Below, piece after piece: positions 52,501 through 64,000 of a DNA stretch of 64,000 nucleotides. Numbering within the stretch: position 1 is the first letter of the stretch; each line of letters starts with the position of its first letter. The stretch lies in contig CAIIXF020000003.1 in NCBI GenBank assembly GCA_903813345.2, positions 23,515,248 through 23,579,247 on the forward strand, written 5' to 3'. Source of the stretch: Owenia fusiformis. Its lineage: Eukaryota; Annelida; Polychaeta; Sabellida; Oweniidae. Position numbers and translations under genes: made by a program. The notes under the pieces are model-generated. The model worked only from the letters and a program-made list of their open reading frames with translations, made no database searches and was not told the DNA's origin.

Positions 52501-54180
52501 ATCAGAAGTCCTTGGTTTAATTGACCGTTAACTATTTGCCTTATATCTGTTTTGATGTGGTAAGAATATTTGAGTTGACTATTCAATCAAAAATTGATTA
52601 TTTAATCAAAGTTTTTGATGTTGGTCTTTTCCTGAGATGTAATTTAACAGCCTCTATATCTTAAATTCCTTTAGAATTCCCTCCATAAGCGACTGGATGT
52701 TTTTATAAGATTACATATCTAAGCCCCTAAATGGTTGGATGTTACTTTTTGTTTCTTACATAAAAGTTACATTTCATAAGTTTGGAAATTCATGACATAA
52801 TTTATGAGACAAAAACAGTGACCATCTTTTAGAAACTTTACCAGTTTTATCGTCCTTACATATGAGCTAGTTATTCTAAATAAGATTTTTATTTGGTTTT
52901 GGAATCTGACCACTTGATTACCTTTAAAAAATCAAAAAGATCAATTTTCGCCATGGGTGATTACATGTAAGTAGCGCCATTTTATTGATATTGTCTATAA
53001 ATTTCATTTTAGGCAACAAATAATTTGATATCCAATTCTCAATTTTGGTCAATAATGTTTCAATTTGTAGACATTATGTGGAGACTAGCTTACTTTACAA
53101 GTAGCACTAGATTTTTTCCTGGTGTAAACCTAGTTATCTCAATATAATTTATAAGGTTCATTAGACAATGATGTATAGAGGGGTCAGTTTTATCAGACCT
53201 TTTTCTGTACCGTTTTGCGGTTATTTTACTCTATAGCATTGGGATCTGTTCACATCATGAGCTACATAATTGATTGATATAAATATATGACATGTAAAAA
53301 AGCGTTGATATCAATATATCTTAATCAATATATAAATATTGATTTTTTCCAAAACGCTTTAAAATTCTGCTTAATTATTGCCAAATTGTGGTGAGCATTA
53401 CAAAATAGGATATAACTAACATGGTCTCCAAAAACTCTATACCGCAATTTAAGGGTTAGCCCATAACCTATCAGGATATTCCTCTTTGATTCATTTATTC
53501 CAACTAGATGTTACACGTGCACATATCATATTTAACCTTCCTTTAAATCCCGATGTCAATTCAAAATTGTTTTAACCACAGTGTCCTTCAACATGACCCC
53601 CATTCCTTTCAATTCAAATATCTGCCCTAGATCTCATCGCATATATACTGCATCCCCGATGTCTTCTTGTCCCCTAGATCATCCACTGCAGCAGCAATCC
53701 TGGCCCTTATAATGTCTCTTGGTGATGTTGTATAGTATGGACGTTATCCTTGAGATTACCCCAAATAACCATCCTGGCATAGCCATTTCAACCCCTCATT
53801 GTTCAGTCATTCATAAAAGAAAACAGTTATCCGTGAAGAAAAATAGACAACTTTGGTATCATAAGAAAGAGGACATCATAACCTATCAGATGGTAGCTGT
53901 GAGAATTTCCTATTATTATTCATATTTGAAAAATAAGCAATTAAATCCTGGTTTCCCTTTTTGGGACACCCTGTATAAGAAATTGACTTATATATTTATA
54001 TAAGAATATTACGTCATTTTTGTTGCATCTTTTTAAAGTGTTCATAGACCTGTATCTTTTATATGAGACAAGCTAATGCTAGAAAACAACAAAGCAATTC
54101 AAACTTAATGTACAACTCATTTAACTATGGAAGTAACTATATTCACCAAACACTTTCCTTCAGAGAATAGGAAACAAACT
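49501..54180. other. Gene-free AT-rich region
   Basis: Only short ORFs without recognisable domains. ATACAGGGTGT near 51942 and ACACCCTGTAT near 53972 are inverted and about 2 kb apart, and could bound a degenerate mariner-like element. No transposase was seen between them. Confidence 0.45.
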
Positions 54181-54600
54181 ATACCAATACCAATAAACCA
54201 TGTATATACCTAATGTCAGGGAATACCTGAAAAATAGGTACTCACCAATCATTAACCCTCCGATATCTCAATAAACCAAAATGATATCAATACTATACCT
54301 CTTCACAGACAATACCTGAAAAGCAGGTATATATCAAAATAATACCTATAAAACAGGTATAATGAGGCGTATACCTGATATGAGGCATATAACTGATTTG
54401 ACGCATATACCTGATATGAGGCGTATATCGATACTGCGCCTTTATGCAGTTATGTATACTATTGGTATAATTAGCATAAATGAAACGCACCGTCCTATGG
54501 GAATTCAACACATACAAATACCAAAACAGTGCCTCGAGTACGCCTCATGAGTATACCGAAAGTGCGCCTCAGAAAGTATACCAAACCTGCGTCTCTCAAT
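54180..54600. repeat. Degenerate tandem repeat of GAGGCGTATACCTGATAT-like units
   Basis: Units such as ATACCTGATATGAGGCGTAT and AATACCTGAAAA recur every 18-30 bp with many substitutions. No coding role is likely. Confidence 0.65.
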
Positions 54601-54984
54601 CATTGTCAATAGGCTGGGTTAGCCTGTTGTGAAAAATTCTATAGTGAAACCCCTGAATATACTATTGGAGAAGGTGAAAATAAAATTAATGTATATTAAG
54701 ATTGTATCTTCTCTCTGAATTCCTGTGAGCAATTTGTTGAAAAACAAAACAAAACACTCTATAGGGGTTCCTGCATATTATTAAATAAATGAATAATTTT
54801 TTTTCTGATACTAGTATTCTAAATGATAAGGTGTAATTTATTGAAATGACTTTAATGCTGATATGTATCACAGTGAAAAGGCTATTTAAAGACGGGACAT
54901 CAACAACTCCATTCATCTGCTGACAAAGGTTCTTGCGAAAAGATCCTAATAAGGTAAGAGTCTCATTTATACATTTCAGGAATT

Positions 54985-55545
54985 CTAAAGGTCTAAGTGC
55001 AGTATGACAAGTGATTTTAGACAGTCATATCCTTAACTTGAATACTCTCTGGGCATAAATAAAGTGGTTTTCATTAAAACAATATATTTTCTTTCAAGTG
55101 AAGTACCCATGATAATAAAAATATCAATCGAACAATTCGTAAAATTATGAATAGGGACTCCATGTCAATTTTTTTTCAAAATGTTGAACCTATTTACTCA
55201 AAAGCGGATCTTCTTTTTCTGGTTTTTATTACCAATATTTTTGATGACCAAAATTATGCTGAAAGCAATGGATAGCACGAGTTTTCCCTATATATATGTG
55301 GTTTTTACCTTTATCAGATTTCAATACACATCTTTTTAGACAATGAGCCTAATATTTTAGTTGGGGTCCTAATTCATAATTCTCCAGAGAGTTAGATTGA
55401 TACTTCACCATCATGGGGACTTCACTTAAAAGAAAACATATTGCTTTAATAAAAACACTGTATTGATGGCCAAAAGGTACCCATCGTCAAAGAAATGACT
55501 GTCTAAAATCACTCGCCATACTGCACATGGTCCTTATTGAATAAT
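54985..55545. mobile_element. Fold-back element, arms about 120-150 bp
   Basis: The left block GTGCAGTATGACAAGTGATT, TTAGACAGTCAT and CTTTCAAGTGAAGTACCC reappears inverted at 55405-55545. The centre is unrelated. No coding capacity. Confidence 0.7.
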
Positions 55546-56589
55546 TAGATTGAATTACAATGCTTGAAGAAATCTTTTTCAAATACAAGTTGTTTTAATA
55601 TTGCTTATCGGAAGGTTGAAGTTCATATGAATTCATTTTTTCAGACAAGCATAAAAATAAGAAATTGCATGTAGTTGTGTTTTGAAATAACTAATGAAAA
55701 AATGTCAGGCTCCTGCCCTGCCACCCTCACGCATTAGACGTGATTGTCACGCATTTGCTGGAAAAACTGAAATCACGGTTCAATTTTGCGTGTGATAAAA
55801 TGTCACACAAATCACGCATTATCTTGATATTTTGAAAAAAATTGTTTTTAGAATTCAAACGATTTGAGGTCACATTCCTAGTAATTATCATACTTAAGAT
55901 ACTTCAGGTTAATGTTAAGATGAAAATATGTGAGTATTACAACTTTATTTCTAGTAAATAAGATAATGGAAGCAGAAAGATCATCTATTTTGCTGAGGAA
56001 TTGTAGGTTACCGCTTTATACTTAACCCTGAAATGCTGATCTAATATCTTCCAAATGAATTCAATTGTACAAATAACGCATACTTATCAAGTAAAACATG
56101 TATGGTTGTAGTTATATGACGTCAAGATGGTCTAATTTATAATAAAAATCAGAGAATATTTAACATGGTCACAGGACCTGTGACGCACCAAAATTATGAC
56201 CCTAGAAAAATTCATTCTAAAAATGTTCTTTTTTTCATGCTGTAATTAGAACAAACATCAGGTATAAAGATCACTCATAATATAATAATATTTCTATTAT
56301 AAACTGGCTGGGGCTTAGATAAGTGAATTGAATATGAAGAACATGCTTCAATCATAGGACACAAATGGCAAAACTTGGAAAACGCTTGAAATGATAGCAT
56401 ACAAATGAAAAATGAAAGCATTTGGGCTATGCTTCGATTGAAACAAACATTATTATTTGCAGTCAGCACACACTTGTCTCATTGGGACTCATATTTTTGT
56501 GAGTAAAAATTGAAAGTGTCGAGGCGAGGTAAATGCGTGCAAAGCAAGGGCGAACAAGTTAAGGTGTTAAAATTTAGACATGCATGTTC

Positions 56590-57655
56590 AAATTTTGAAC
56601 ATAGGTATTCCACGGTGTCCAACCTAAACGCTCTTACATGCACGACTGAGCGTTTCATTACTGAAATTAAACAAAGAAACGCTCCGGAGTAGGAAAACTG
56701 GCGGGCAGGAATGATGAGCCGTCTGACGATTACCCCAATAATGGGAATTAGAGGTATGAGTTACATATTTCGAGTATACCATTCAATGAGTGTGATATTC
56801 ATGTTGTACTTGGCTGGTATTACGATCATAGTCACCCTATGCAGACAGAGCCTGTGGGAAATATTGGGTGCGGAGCAAATGAGCGGAGGGTGCGGAGCTA
56901 ACGGTCATTTTTGAATTTAAAATTGGGATATTTCTGAAACTAAGCCGTTTTGGGACTTCAAATATACCAAGATATGTGTATTTGACACCAAATATCAATA
57001 CAATTGTGAAAATAGTAGCGCAATTCATTCTATAGCGACGCAGTGTGCCTTAAACCTTTCCCAGACCTATATATTTTGAAATTATCCTTTTAATACTGAG
57101 TCCCCAACATTCATAAAAAATGGTGTTCAAGGTACACTATCTATACAAATTATTTTTGCATCTTGGAAGCCAGGCAGTAACTAAAATCACACAGATACTG
57201 CCTGGCTTCCAAGATGCAAAAATAATTTGCATGGGTAGTGTATCTTGAACACCATTTTTTATGAATGCTGGGGACGCAGTATTAAAAGGATAGTCTCAAA
57301 ATATATAGGTCTGGGAAATGTTTAAGGCATACTGCGTCGCTATAAAATGAATTGCACTACTATTTTCACAATTTTATTGATATTTGGTGTCAAATACACA
57401 TATCTTGGTATATTTGAAGTCCCAAAACGGCTTAGTTTCAGAAATATCCCAATTTTAAATTCAAAAATGACCGTTAGCTCCGCACCCTCCGCTCATTTGC
57501 GCCGCACCCAATATTTCCCACAGGCTCTGTCTGCATAGGGTGATAGTGGAAGCTTCATTAGCCGCCATTCTATTTTGCCCCGGAGCGTTTCCGCGTAAAT
57601 GAAACGCTCCGTCGTGCATGTAAGAGCGTTTGGGTTGGACATCGTGTATTCATAA
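56590..57655. mobile_element. 1.05-kb near-palindromic element
   Basis: The outer blocks GTCCAACCTAAACGCTCTTA / TAAGAGCGTTTGGGTTGGAC and the long inner arms 56836-57175 and 57200-57541 are inverted with high identity. The small loop is near 57185, inside GCCTGGCTTCCAAGATGC. Two almost identical 63-aa ORFs on opposite strands are consequences of the palindrome. Confidence 0.85.
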
Positions 57656-57999
57656 TCAGAATTTATGTGTTGAACCATGGTATGTCACACATGTTGGGTG
57701 CCATCAAGATGACAGGGCTGGGATCTCTCATAAGGACACCGATTGCAATAAATCCAAGAAATCTTTTTAAAGCTTTGTCAATATTTTGTATTTTATGCCA
57801 AGCTTATGTCAATACTGCTACTGTTTAACATATTAAAATATATTAATATCTAAACAATCTAAAACATATTATCATCTATCTAGTTAATTGTTAGAATTAT
57901 TTTAATTGTAAACCACGGCTGCGTTTTTGAACTGCCCACGGTGGAAGTCAATTGCATAATATTTATAATAAGTTTTCCCCTTATGTTTTTAAAATATGT

Positions 58000-59225
58000 G
58001 ATAAATCAAAAATTTAAATGACCAGAGCAGATTTTGGCCCGTCATGCAAAAGTAACTAGAAAAACAGCAACTCCATGGAGTAGCAAATCCCACCGAACAA
58101 AACATGTTTTGGGATATAGTGGCCATATAAAATTTGAACCAAATCCATCTACTGGTATTTGAGTTATCAAAGATTATGTTTTTTATGAAACATGGTTGCA
58201 TTTTGAAATTCAGCTGCCACAAAACATATGTCTCTAGTCATCAACATATACAATTTTATGCAAATCGGTCAACTGGTACTTGAGTTAAGATACAAAGATT
58301 TCATTTTTAATGAAAAATGGTCTCTTGGCATCAGGATATAAAATTTGAACAAAATCTATCCACTGGTATTTGTGTTATCAAAGATTACCTTTGGCGGCCA
58401 TTTTGAAATTCAGCTGACGCCTTTGAAATTTCTTCTGAAGCTGATCTCCTTCTTCCCTGCACATCAGAATATAAAAATGGTACCAAATCCACCCACTGGT
58501 ACTAGTATTTGAGTTATGATTACGTTTTTTAATTTTGAAATTCAGTGACCATCTTGAAAATGGCCACTGTGAAATTTAGAAAATATCTTCTTGAGCACGG
58601 TTCCTTTGTCCCTAGGCAACAGCATACAGAATTTGAACCAAATCGGTCGACCAGTATTTGAGTTATCAAATATTACATTATTTTACGTACGGTGGCCATT
58701 TTGAAGTTTAGCTGCCATCTTGAAAATCCCTTCACGAGCAGAGCTCCTTCGGTGGCCATTTTGAAGCTGCCATCTTGAAAATCCCTTTACGAGCAGAGCT
58801 CCTATGTCCCTAGGCATCGGCATGTATAATTTGAACAAAATCCATTCACTGGTATTTGACTTATCAAAGATTACGGTTTTTACAAAAAATGGCAGCCATC
58901 TTAAAATTCAGTGGCCATCTTCAAAATCTCTTCGTGAGCGAGACTCTTTTGTCGCTAAGTAACAGGATATAAAATTTGAACCAAATCGTTCCACTACTAT
59001 TTGAGTTATCAAAGATTATATTTTTACAAAAAATGGCCGCCATTTTAAAATTGAGTAGCCATATTAAAAATTATTTCTCGAGCAGAGGTCCTACACCCAT
59101 AAGGCATAAGCCTATAAAATTTGAATCAAAATCGTCAACCGGTATTTGAGTTATTGACCAGAGAGACGGACGAACGAACGGACGGCTTTCCTATATCCCC
59201 TTAGAACTTCGTTCGGTGGGATAAT
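58000..59225. repeat. Dispersed repeat with degenerate internal units (opposite orientation to 1693-2560)
   Basis: About eight units share AAATTTGAACCAAATC, CACTGGTATTTGAGTTATCA and GGCCATTTTGAAATTCAG. It ends in a GACGGACGAACGAACGGACG tract and the hairpin ACTTCGTTCGGTGGGATAAT. This is the same end structure as 1693-1833, reversed. Not coding. Confidence 0.8.
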
Positions 59226-59458
59226 GATTATTCAGTGGTCTGTGGTCACATATGGGTAAATGACATACCATTGGAAAGAGAAGACACGTGGCTTCATGGT
59301 AAAATAAATGAACCTGAGTAACCATCACTGGTTTTGTGGTTTTACAGTGTTTTTGCATGTTGCGTTTTTGTAATTTATGTCATCTAGCTCAACTACAATT
59401 AAAAAACTAATATGGGAATGCTAAAATACAACATATACAGACTGTACACATCTTTACA

Positions 59459-62400
59459 TTGGGCCATGTTATGATGCTTTTCAGCTTAACCATGATGTCT
59501 TGTAAGCTGACACTTGTTTTGTGTGTACTGGCTGCCATCGTTGCTGTAAATGATGGATTGTCGCATGGGTCAATAATCTCAGATCTCATCGATTTCAAAG
59601 ACGACCCTCTTCAAGAACATGACAGTGGTAAGACAGTTAAATTCTTCAATGTTTCTTCATTCATTATATTTAATATTACTTGATTATCTCATCAATTTGT
59701 CAGCTTGTTCAGGTTGGGTGAGGGAACCCAGAGTTCAGAGATGACGTCAACTTCGATGGATCTTTAGGTAGAGATGACCCTATTTTGATTGATATATGAC
59801 TGATAGAAATCACGCCATGTCTTTTGAACCAGGAGTCATGGGGGAGTTTTCTGTATTCATGTTGAACAGAAATAACTTAAAACGGGAATCCTATCGACAG
59901 AAGTTTAAAAGGCAAATGGTCCAAAAGTGGGTTTCGTGAGACAAATGGACATATCAATGTTAACTAAAATGGCTGAAAATAAAAAAAACGAATATAACCT
60001 TTTGCCGATTTTTCGTACAACTACTCCTTACAGTGACATGGGATTTTACAATGCAGGACACCTGAAATTATTTGTAAAGCTAGGAAATGCGCCAAAAGTG
60101 AATTTCGCGAGACAAAAATGGCGACCATTTTGAAAATGTTTTTCTATATTGATGTTGAACAAAAATAACTTGAACGGGAATCCTATTGAGTCTATTGGCA
60201 GAGGTTTTAAAACTGGCCAACAGAGTCTGTTGGCCAGTCTGTTGAACAGACGGACGGTCGGATGAACGGACGGACAGACGGACAAACAGACAGACGCACA
60301 AGTGAGCGATTGCAAAAGCTCACCATGTGAGCTAAAAAATCTTTTTTCTCTGATCTGAAATTTGCCCTCCCCCCTTGTTGGTTCCCAGATCCGCCTCCGG
60401 CAAACATCTCCTTCACACGAGCCTTAATTTTTTTAAATGATCTCTTGTATCATATTCACTGTTTCAATACTTTAATAGTAAGCACAAAAGAAACAAACTA
60501 TACATGCCCTGTTAAATGCAGTGCACGGAAGCCGAACTAATTACACTCAATCAACTTCTCAAAATACTTACATCATAGTCAATACAAAAGAAATCAATTT
60601 TTCCTAAAATTGGATCATGGACCACTTAACTTTGATAAGAGTCAGTCCCCATTGTGTGGTTTAATTTGGATAAACAATTCGTCTTGGGTCTTTGGAAAAA
60701 TAATGGCCTCGGGGCTTCGTCTTGGGGATAAGAAAAATAATGGCCAAGGGGCGAATTTTTCTAATCCCCAAGACTCATTGTTCATCCATTACATAAAAAC
60801 AGCAGATTTAACTAAGGGGTGACGCCTGGGCCCTGAGTTCAATATACTTAATTTACCAGACGTACAGTGTTAACGTTTTTCTTTTAGCAGCCAAAGATGA
60901 GAAATTTGATTCCAAGAAGAAGCGCTTTGTTGATGGTGGTGCACTGATTGCTCTTGGTGTAGCAGCAGGCACAAGTCTCATAGGAACAACAACAAATGCT
61001 CTTCTGTCGCAAACTGGCTACTCCGTAACGGTCGGGATTGAAATGGAAAACTATTCAAAATGGTTACTGTCGGACCCGCGTGCTATAAACGATGCGGGGC
61101 AAATATCTGTAAATATTTACCTTCTACATAGATATATTATATGAGCCTATATTGCTATGTATTATGATCTCCCTATTCACGGTGTTATAGCATGACGGTT
61201 ACGTCAAGGCGATTTGCAAAATTTTGCGGTAACGATAACAAAAAATGGCGGATGGGAAAGATAGCATGTCCTCTTTCTCGCCTGTAGGCAAGATTCACAG
61301 ATAAGATATCCTTTTCAACTAGTTCCATTCGGTGACGTATATATGGATGGGTATAAAGACTGATCTGCCAAGTGGTTTACTAGAAGCGGAATATAAGCTG
61401 TCCAAGTTCATATTTTTTAGTCCATTTTTTAGTCCGTTCTCGTGATTTCTCAGTATATGTGCCTCAGAGCCACTCAAACTATTAACAGTAAGTAAACTGT
61501 GTATAAACAAGCCATAAAATGACAAATCCAGAACAGGAACGTGGTCATATTGTAAATAATAAGGTTTCAAACGCAATGTCGTTAGACGACTACGTATGAA
61601 TTCTATGGACGGTAACGTATTGTATAAGATGTACATTAGATATTTAGCGGACGGTTACGTGCATGTACATCTTTCAAGTTAAGGTTGCTAGTTCTGATAG
61701 CCTATTTCTATGTAATTGTAATAATGGGTAAGAAATGGAATATTGAATTGCTTATATTTGTTTTCAGGACTCGCAAGAGACGCTCTTGTTTGAGCCTCTA
61801 TAGGGCAAGGAAGAAATTGTGTCTTGCTTTATTTATGAAACCAATCTAAGTCAAAAAGATAGCAATGAAGAGGCAAAAGAAGAATTAGCATCAAGTACTG
61901 ATGAATATGACAAAATTAATAACAATGAATCTTGGATACATATTTGAACGAGGTTCGCGTAACCGTCAATCAATTTTTTGCGTAACCGCAAATTGGAAAT
62001 ACAATATTATGGCTTAAGTAGAACATATTAGATGGTTTCCAATGCTCAATTGGCTTTTTATGATCGTATGTAGGTTACATCTATATACCCCGAGGTCGTT
62101 AGGCAATGTAGACCATGCCCTACCGACAAAAATAAACAAATTACTAAATTTTGTATAGTTTTGAATTTCAAACTCAACAGTTTTTCGCTTATTTCATGTT
62201 ATCCCCGGGCATCAATTTGCAAAGAATAAGTTCAAAATATACATTACTAAATGCATCACCGAATGCGATGCCTGCAAAAATCGTTCATCCTTTCATTGAT
62301 ACACAGTAGAAGAAAATAATGCACCAACCTTAGTTTTCTGTTCCATCGCGGTCATTGTATTGGATAAATCAGTGATCGTAGTCATCTAATCTCGTTTTCA

Positions 62401-63185
62401 GAGGTGTCGTAACCGTCATGCTATAACATCGTGCTATTTAGCTACGCCATTAAACCAGCTTATTCTGGCTTTGTATAAAAAATCTTCTACCTCATACCCA
62501 CCTACCCACGTACGTGGGACATGATACAGTCGTTGAAGTGTTCAATTTTAAAGATCTTAGTTTATCAAATCTTAGTTTATGATGAATTATAGATGCATTT
62601 GTAACGACCCTTGATAGCAAGTTGCTACTACATCCCAGCTGCGTTCGATTCCCACTCGGGGCATCGAATTTAGCACACTTTCTTTCAATTTCTTTATCTG
62701 GCTTGTTGGCTTGTTTTTTTTATACAAAGCCGCTTATTCTCATTATTTTTCAGACCCCACCAACGGCAGTGAAACCTCGAACAAAGGAAACTATGATCGC
62801 TCACAAGACTAGCAATGCAGCGAAGGGAACCTCTGGTGTCGTATCATGGAGATTTGAAAAAGGAGGCAGCGCGTATAGAATACTAGTTATGTGGTCTGTC
62901 CCCTACAGCCAAGATTTCCATAGCAACTGGCTAGGGCTTGGCATCCGCCCCGAGGAATCCACTGATCCGACCTTCGATGATATGTATGACGGTACTGACA
63001 CTACCTGGTTTGCTAGGAAGGACTTTTATTACGACACCAACACGCTCAAGTTTTGCAGGTTTGATGTATGTGTGTCGGGTGCCATGGGAACCAGTCATAA
63101 GTCGAAAGTGCTTGTACGGTTCATACCCCAGGACGTTGACGATCTTGCCCCCGGTTTCAAGGAAATGATCAGTGGTTCAAAATAA
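59459..63185 (+). CDS. Actinoporin-like secreted pore-forming protein, 3 exons
   Basis: Exon 1 is 59459-59627, exon 2 is 60891-61108 and exon 3 is 62754-63185 (TAA). The phases match (1 nt carried over, then phase 0). The product is about 272 aa from ATG 59459, or 261 aa from ATG 59492, which puts the hydrophobic signal peptide closer to the start. Exon 2 has a basic KKKR site that could release a propeptide, followed by a G/A-rich amphipathic N-terminal segment. Exon 3 carries the aromatic-rich core (MWSVPYSQDF, then SNWLGLGI, then a WFARKDFYY stretch). This arrangement of signal, propeptide, amphipathic helix and aromatic membrane-binding face is that of the actinoporin family, which oligomerises into membrane pores. 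Two cysteines occur near F-C-R-F-D-V-C; classical sea-anemone members lack cysteine. Activity cannot be judged from sequence. Confidence 0.88.
60235..60305. repeat. GGAC/CAGA simple-sequence tract in the actinoporin-like gene intron 1
   Basis: Tetranucleotide runs (CGGACGGACAGACGGACAAA) of the same class as 1749-1833. They follow TGGCGACCATTTTGAAAATG, a phrase typical of the GCCATTTT repeats, so this is probably another partial copy. Confidence 0.7.
61178..62433. mobile_element. Transib-like CAC-ended element with 5-bp target duplication (actinoporin-like gene intron 2)
   Basis: The ends are 26-bp inverted repeats with one mismatch. The left reads CACGGTGTTATAGCATGACG and continues GTTACG. 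The right, on the other strand, starts CACGATG and then matches. CTATT flanks both sides (61173-61177 and 62434-62438). Ends starting CACRRTG with 5-bp duplications are hallmarks of Transib/RAG-type transposons. The 1256-bp interior has no recognisable transposase and further GCGGTTACG-like motifs (near 61225 and 61970). It is a non-autonomous copy. Confidence 0.75.
62598..62715 (+). repeat. tRNA-type SINE, copy 2, just before exon 3 of the actinoporin-like gene
   Basis: Same block order as 11020-11130: ATAGCAAGTTGCTAC, GCGTTCGATTCCCAC (B box), GGGGCATCGAATTTAGCA and TATCTGGCTTGTT. It ends about 40 bp before the exon 3 acceptor. The ORF start upstream of 62754 falls in this SINE and is not part of the protein. 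Confidence 0.65.
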
Positions 63186-63231
63186 TGTAAACACATCAAA
63201 CACTATTGCATCTTTAGTTGTAGAACTCAGA

Positions 63232-63237
63232 AATAAA
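63232..63237 (+). terminator. Probable poly(A) signal of the actinoporin-like gene
   Basis: AATAAA 47 bp after the stop codon, a typical distance for a short 3' UTR. Confidence 0.55.
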
Positions 63238-64000
63238 TTATGTATCTAGTCATACCGGTCTGTATGACTATAAAGCATTCCAATCTTCCTTATTCTTTCT
63301 GTTGAGACATTTAGCGCTAAAACAGCTTTTAAAATAAATTTTAATAACTAACTAGTATATCGTATGCTTTGTCTCAGATATACATTAAAGGTGCAACAAT
63401 TAGTGTAGAGGGGCCATTCAACGTTCATGGGCCAGTGTCAAAATATATCTAAACTTGGATATTTCACCAGGGCTATCATATATTTTTATCATCTTCAAAG
63501 AAACCACCTGGATGAACATTATTTCAGCTGATATTCCTCTAGAAACGTGGTGGATCTTAAAAATCTATAATTGGGACTCCCTTTATAGAAGCTTTGAACT
63601 GAATTTACACTTCTTAATGCTGAAATTGATAGTTTATTCATGCATTTTAAGAAAATACATGTAGGTACGTCAAAGAAGATGTTCAGACAAATATTGACCT
63701 GATAGCTCAGAAAAAGTAAAAAACTTCGAATTTTCTCCCTAGAGTCCTAGTTGCCCCTTTAAGAAAAGTATAAAAAAAGTGCAAATATCAAACTGGCATA
63801 TTAAAGATACATAATTTTTATTTCTTATTAATGCCAATTAAGTCACTAATCTTATTTTTAATTCACATAATCAAACTCAGAGACAAGACCTCAAGAAAAA
63901 TAGGTTTGTATAAATTGGGAAACACAAATTAAAATTGTAACTTCAATCCTTTGCTTGTATACATGTACCCCCTCCCATTACATACTATTATACACTATAA
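63238..64000. other. Right-end flank without recognised genes
   Basis: AT-rich sequence with only a 69-aa ORF (63455-63664) that shows no recognisable domain. No repeats or exons identified. Confidence 0.5.

Noticed and set aside
51942-53977. Complete mariner element bounded by ATACAGGGTGT repeats
   Set aside because: The ends match for only about 11 bp and no transposase or clear TA duplication was seen between them. Noted only as a possibility in the regional entry.
56837-57538. Two nearly identical 63-aa ORFs on opposite strands
   Set aside because: Explained by the arms of the 1-kb palindrome.
62622-62753. N-terminal part of the 187-aa ORF ending at 63185, as a possible protein start
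   Set aside because: This stretch is SINE plus intron. A TTTTTCAG acceptor at 62753 and the phase-matched upstream exons show the coding part starts at 62754.

Overview
The window is animal nuclear DNA: AT-rich, with long intron-split genes, canonical GT..AG splice sites and dense short DNA transposons. Four conserved housekeeping genes can be reconstructed exon by exon: PDCD5 (+, 87-10223), CLPTM1L (+, 13312-19958), TMEM208 (-, 24134-26549, missing only its first tiny coding exon) and RBM39 (+, 34219-44199). A fifth gene near the right end (+, 59459-63185) is a three-exon secreted actinoporin-like pore-forming protein. Intron-rich conserved genes, abundant inverted-repeat elements and an actinoporin-like gene suggest a marine invertebrate. 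A lophotrochozoan such as a mollusc is my best guess, with low certainty because no species-specific marker is present.

Layout. 1-10223: PDCD5, whose 8.2-kb first intron is filled with repeats (a fold-back element, a CCGT-rich repeat, a 1627-bp tandem duplication carrying mariner-like transposase remnants, minisatellites and a hAT-type MITE with an 8-bp target duplication). 10224-13311: 3' flank with a tRNA-type SINE and hairpin elements. 13312-19958: 14-exon CLPTM1L with fold-back elements in its introns and a duplicated terminal 3' splice site. 20-24 kb: CLPTM1L 3' flank. 24134-26549: TMEM208, with a minisatellite built from one of its splice acceptors. 26.5-34.2 kb: non-coding, including a 1.7-kb TIR element that carries promoter-like motifs. 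34219-44199: RBM39. 45.4-47.4 kb: a decayed LINE. 47.7-49.5 kb: a TIR-bounded minisatellite element. 49.5-59.3 kb: no gene, but fold-back and repeat families. 59.4-63.2 kb: the actinoporin-like gene, with a Transib-like insertion in its second intron.

The most interesting locus is RBM39. It carries two consecutive 66-nt exons that are in-frame alternatives for the same part of RRM2, including the RNP1 motif. Their protein sequence is conserved but their codons are almost all different. Its introns also contain three near-identical 83-nt copies of what looks like a box C/D snoRNA (box C, D', D and a terminal stem with a compensatory base change). Other points worth following are the duplicated 3' splice site that would give CLPTM1L two different C-termini, and the CAC-ended element with 5-bp target duplications inside the actinoporin-like gene. 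The genes are independent transcription units and I see no evidence of operons.
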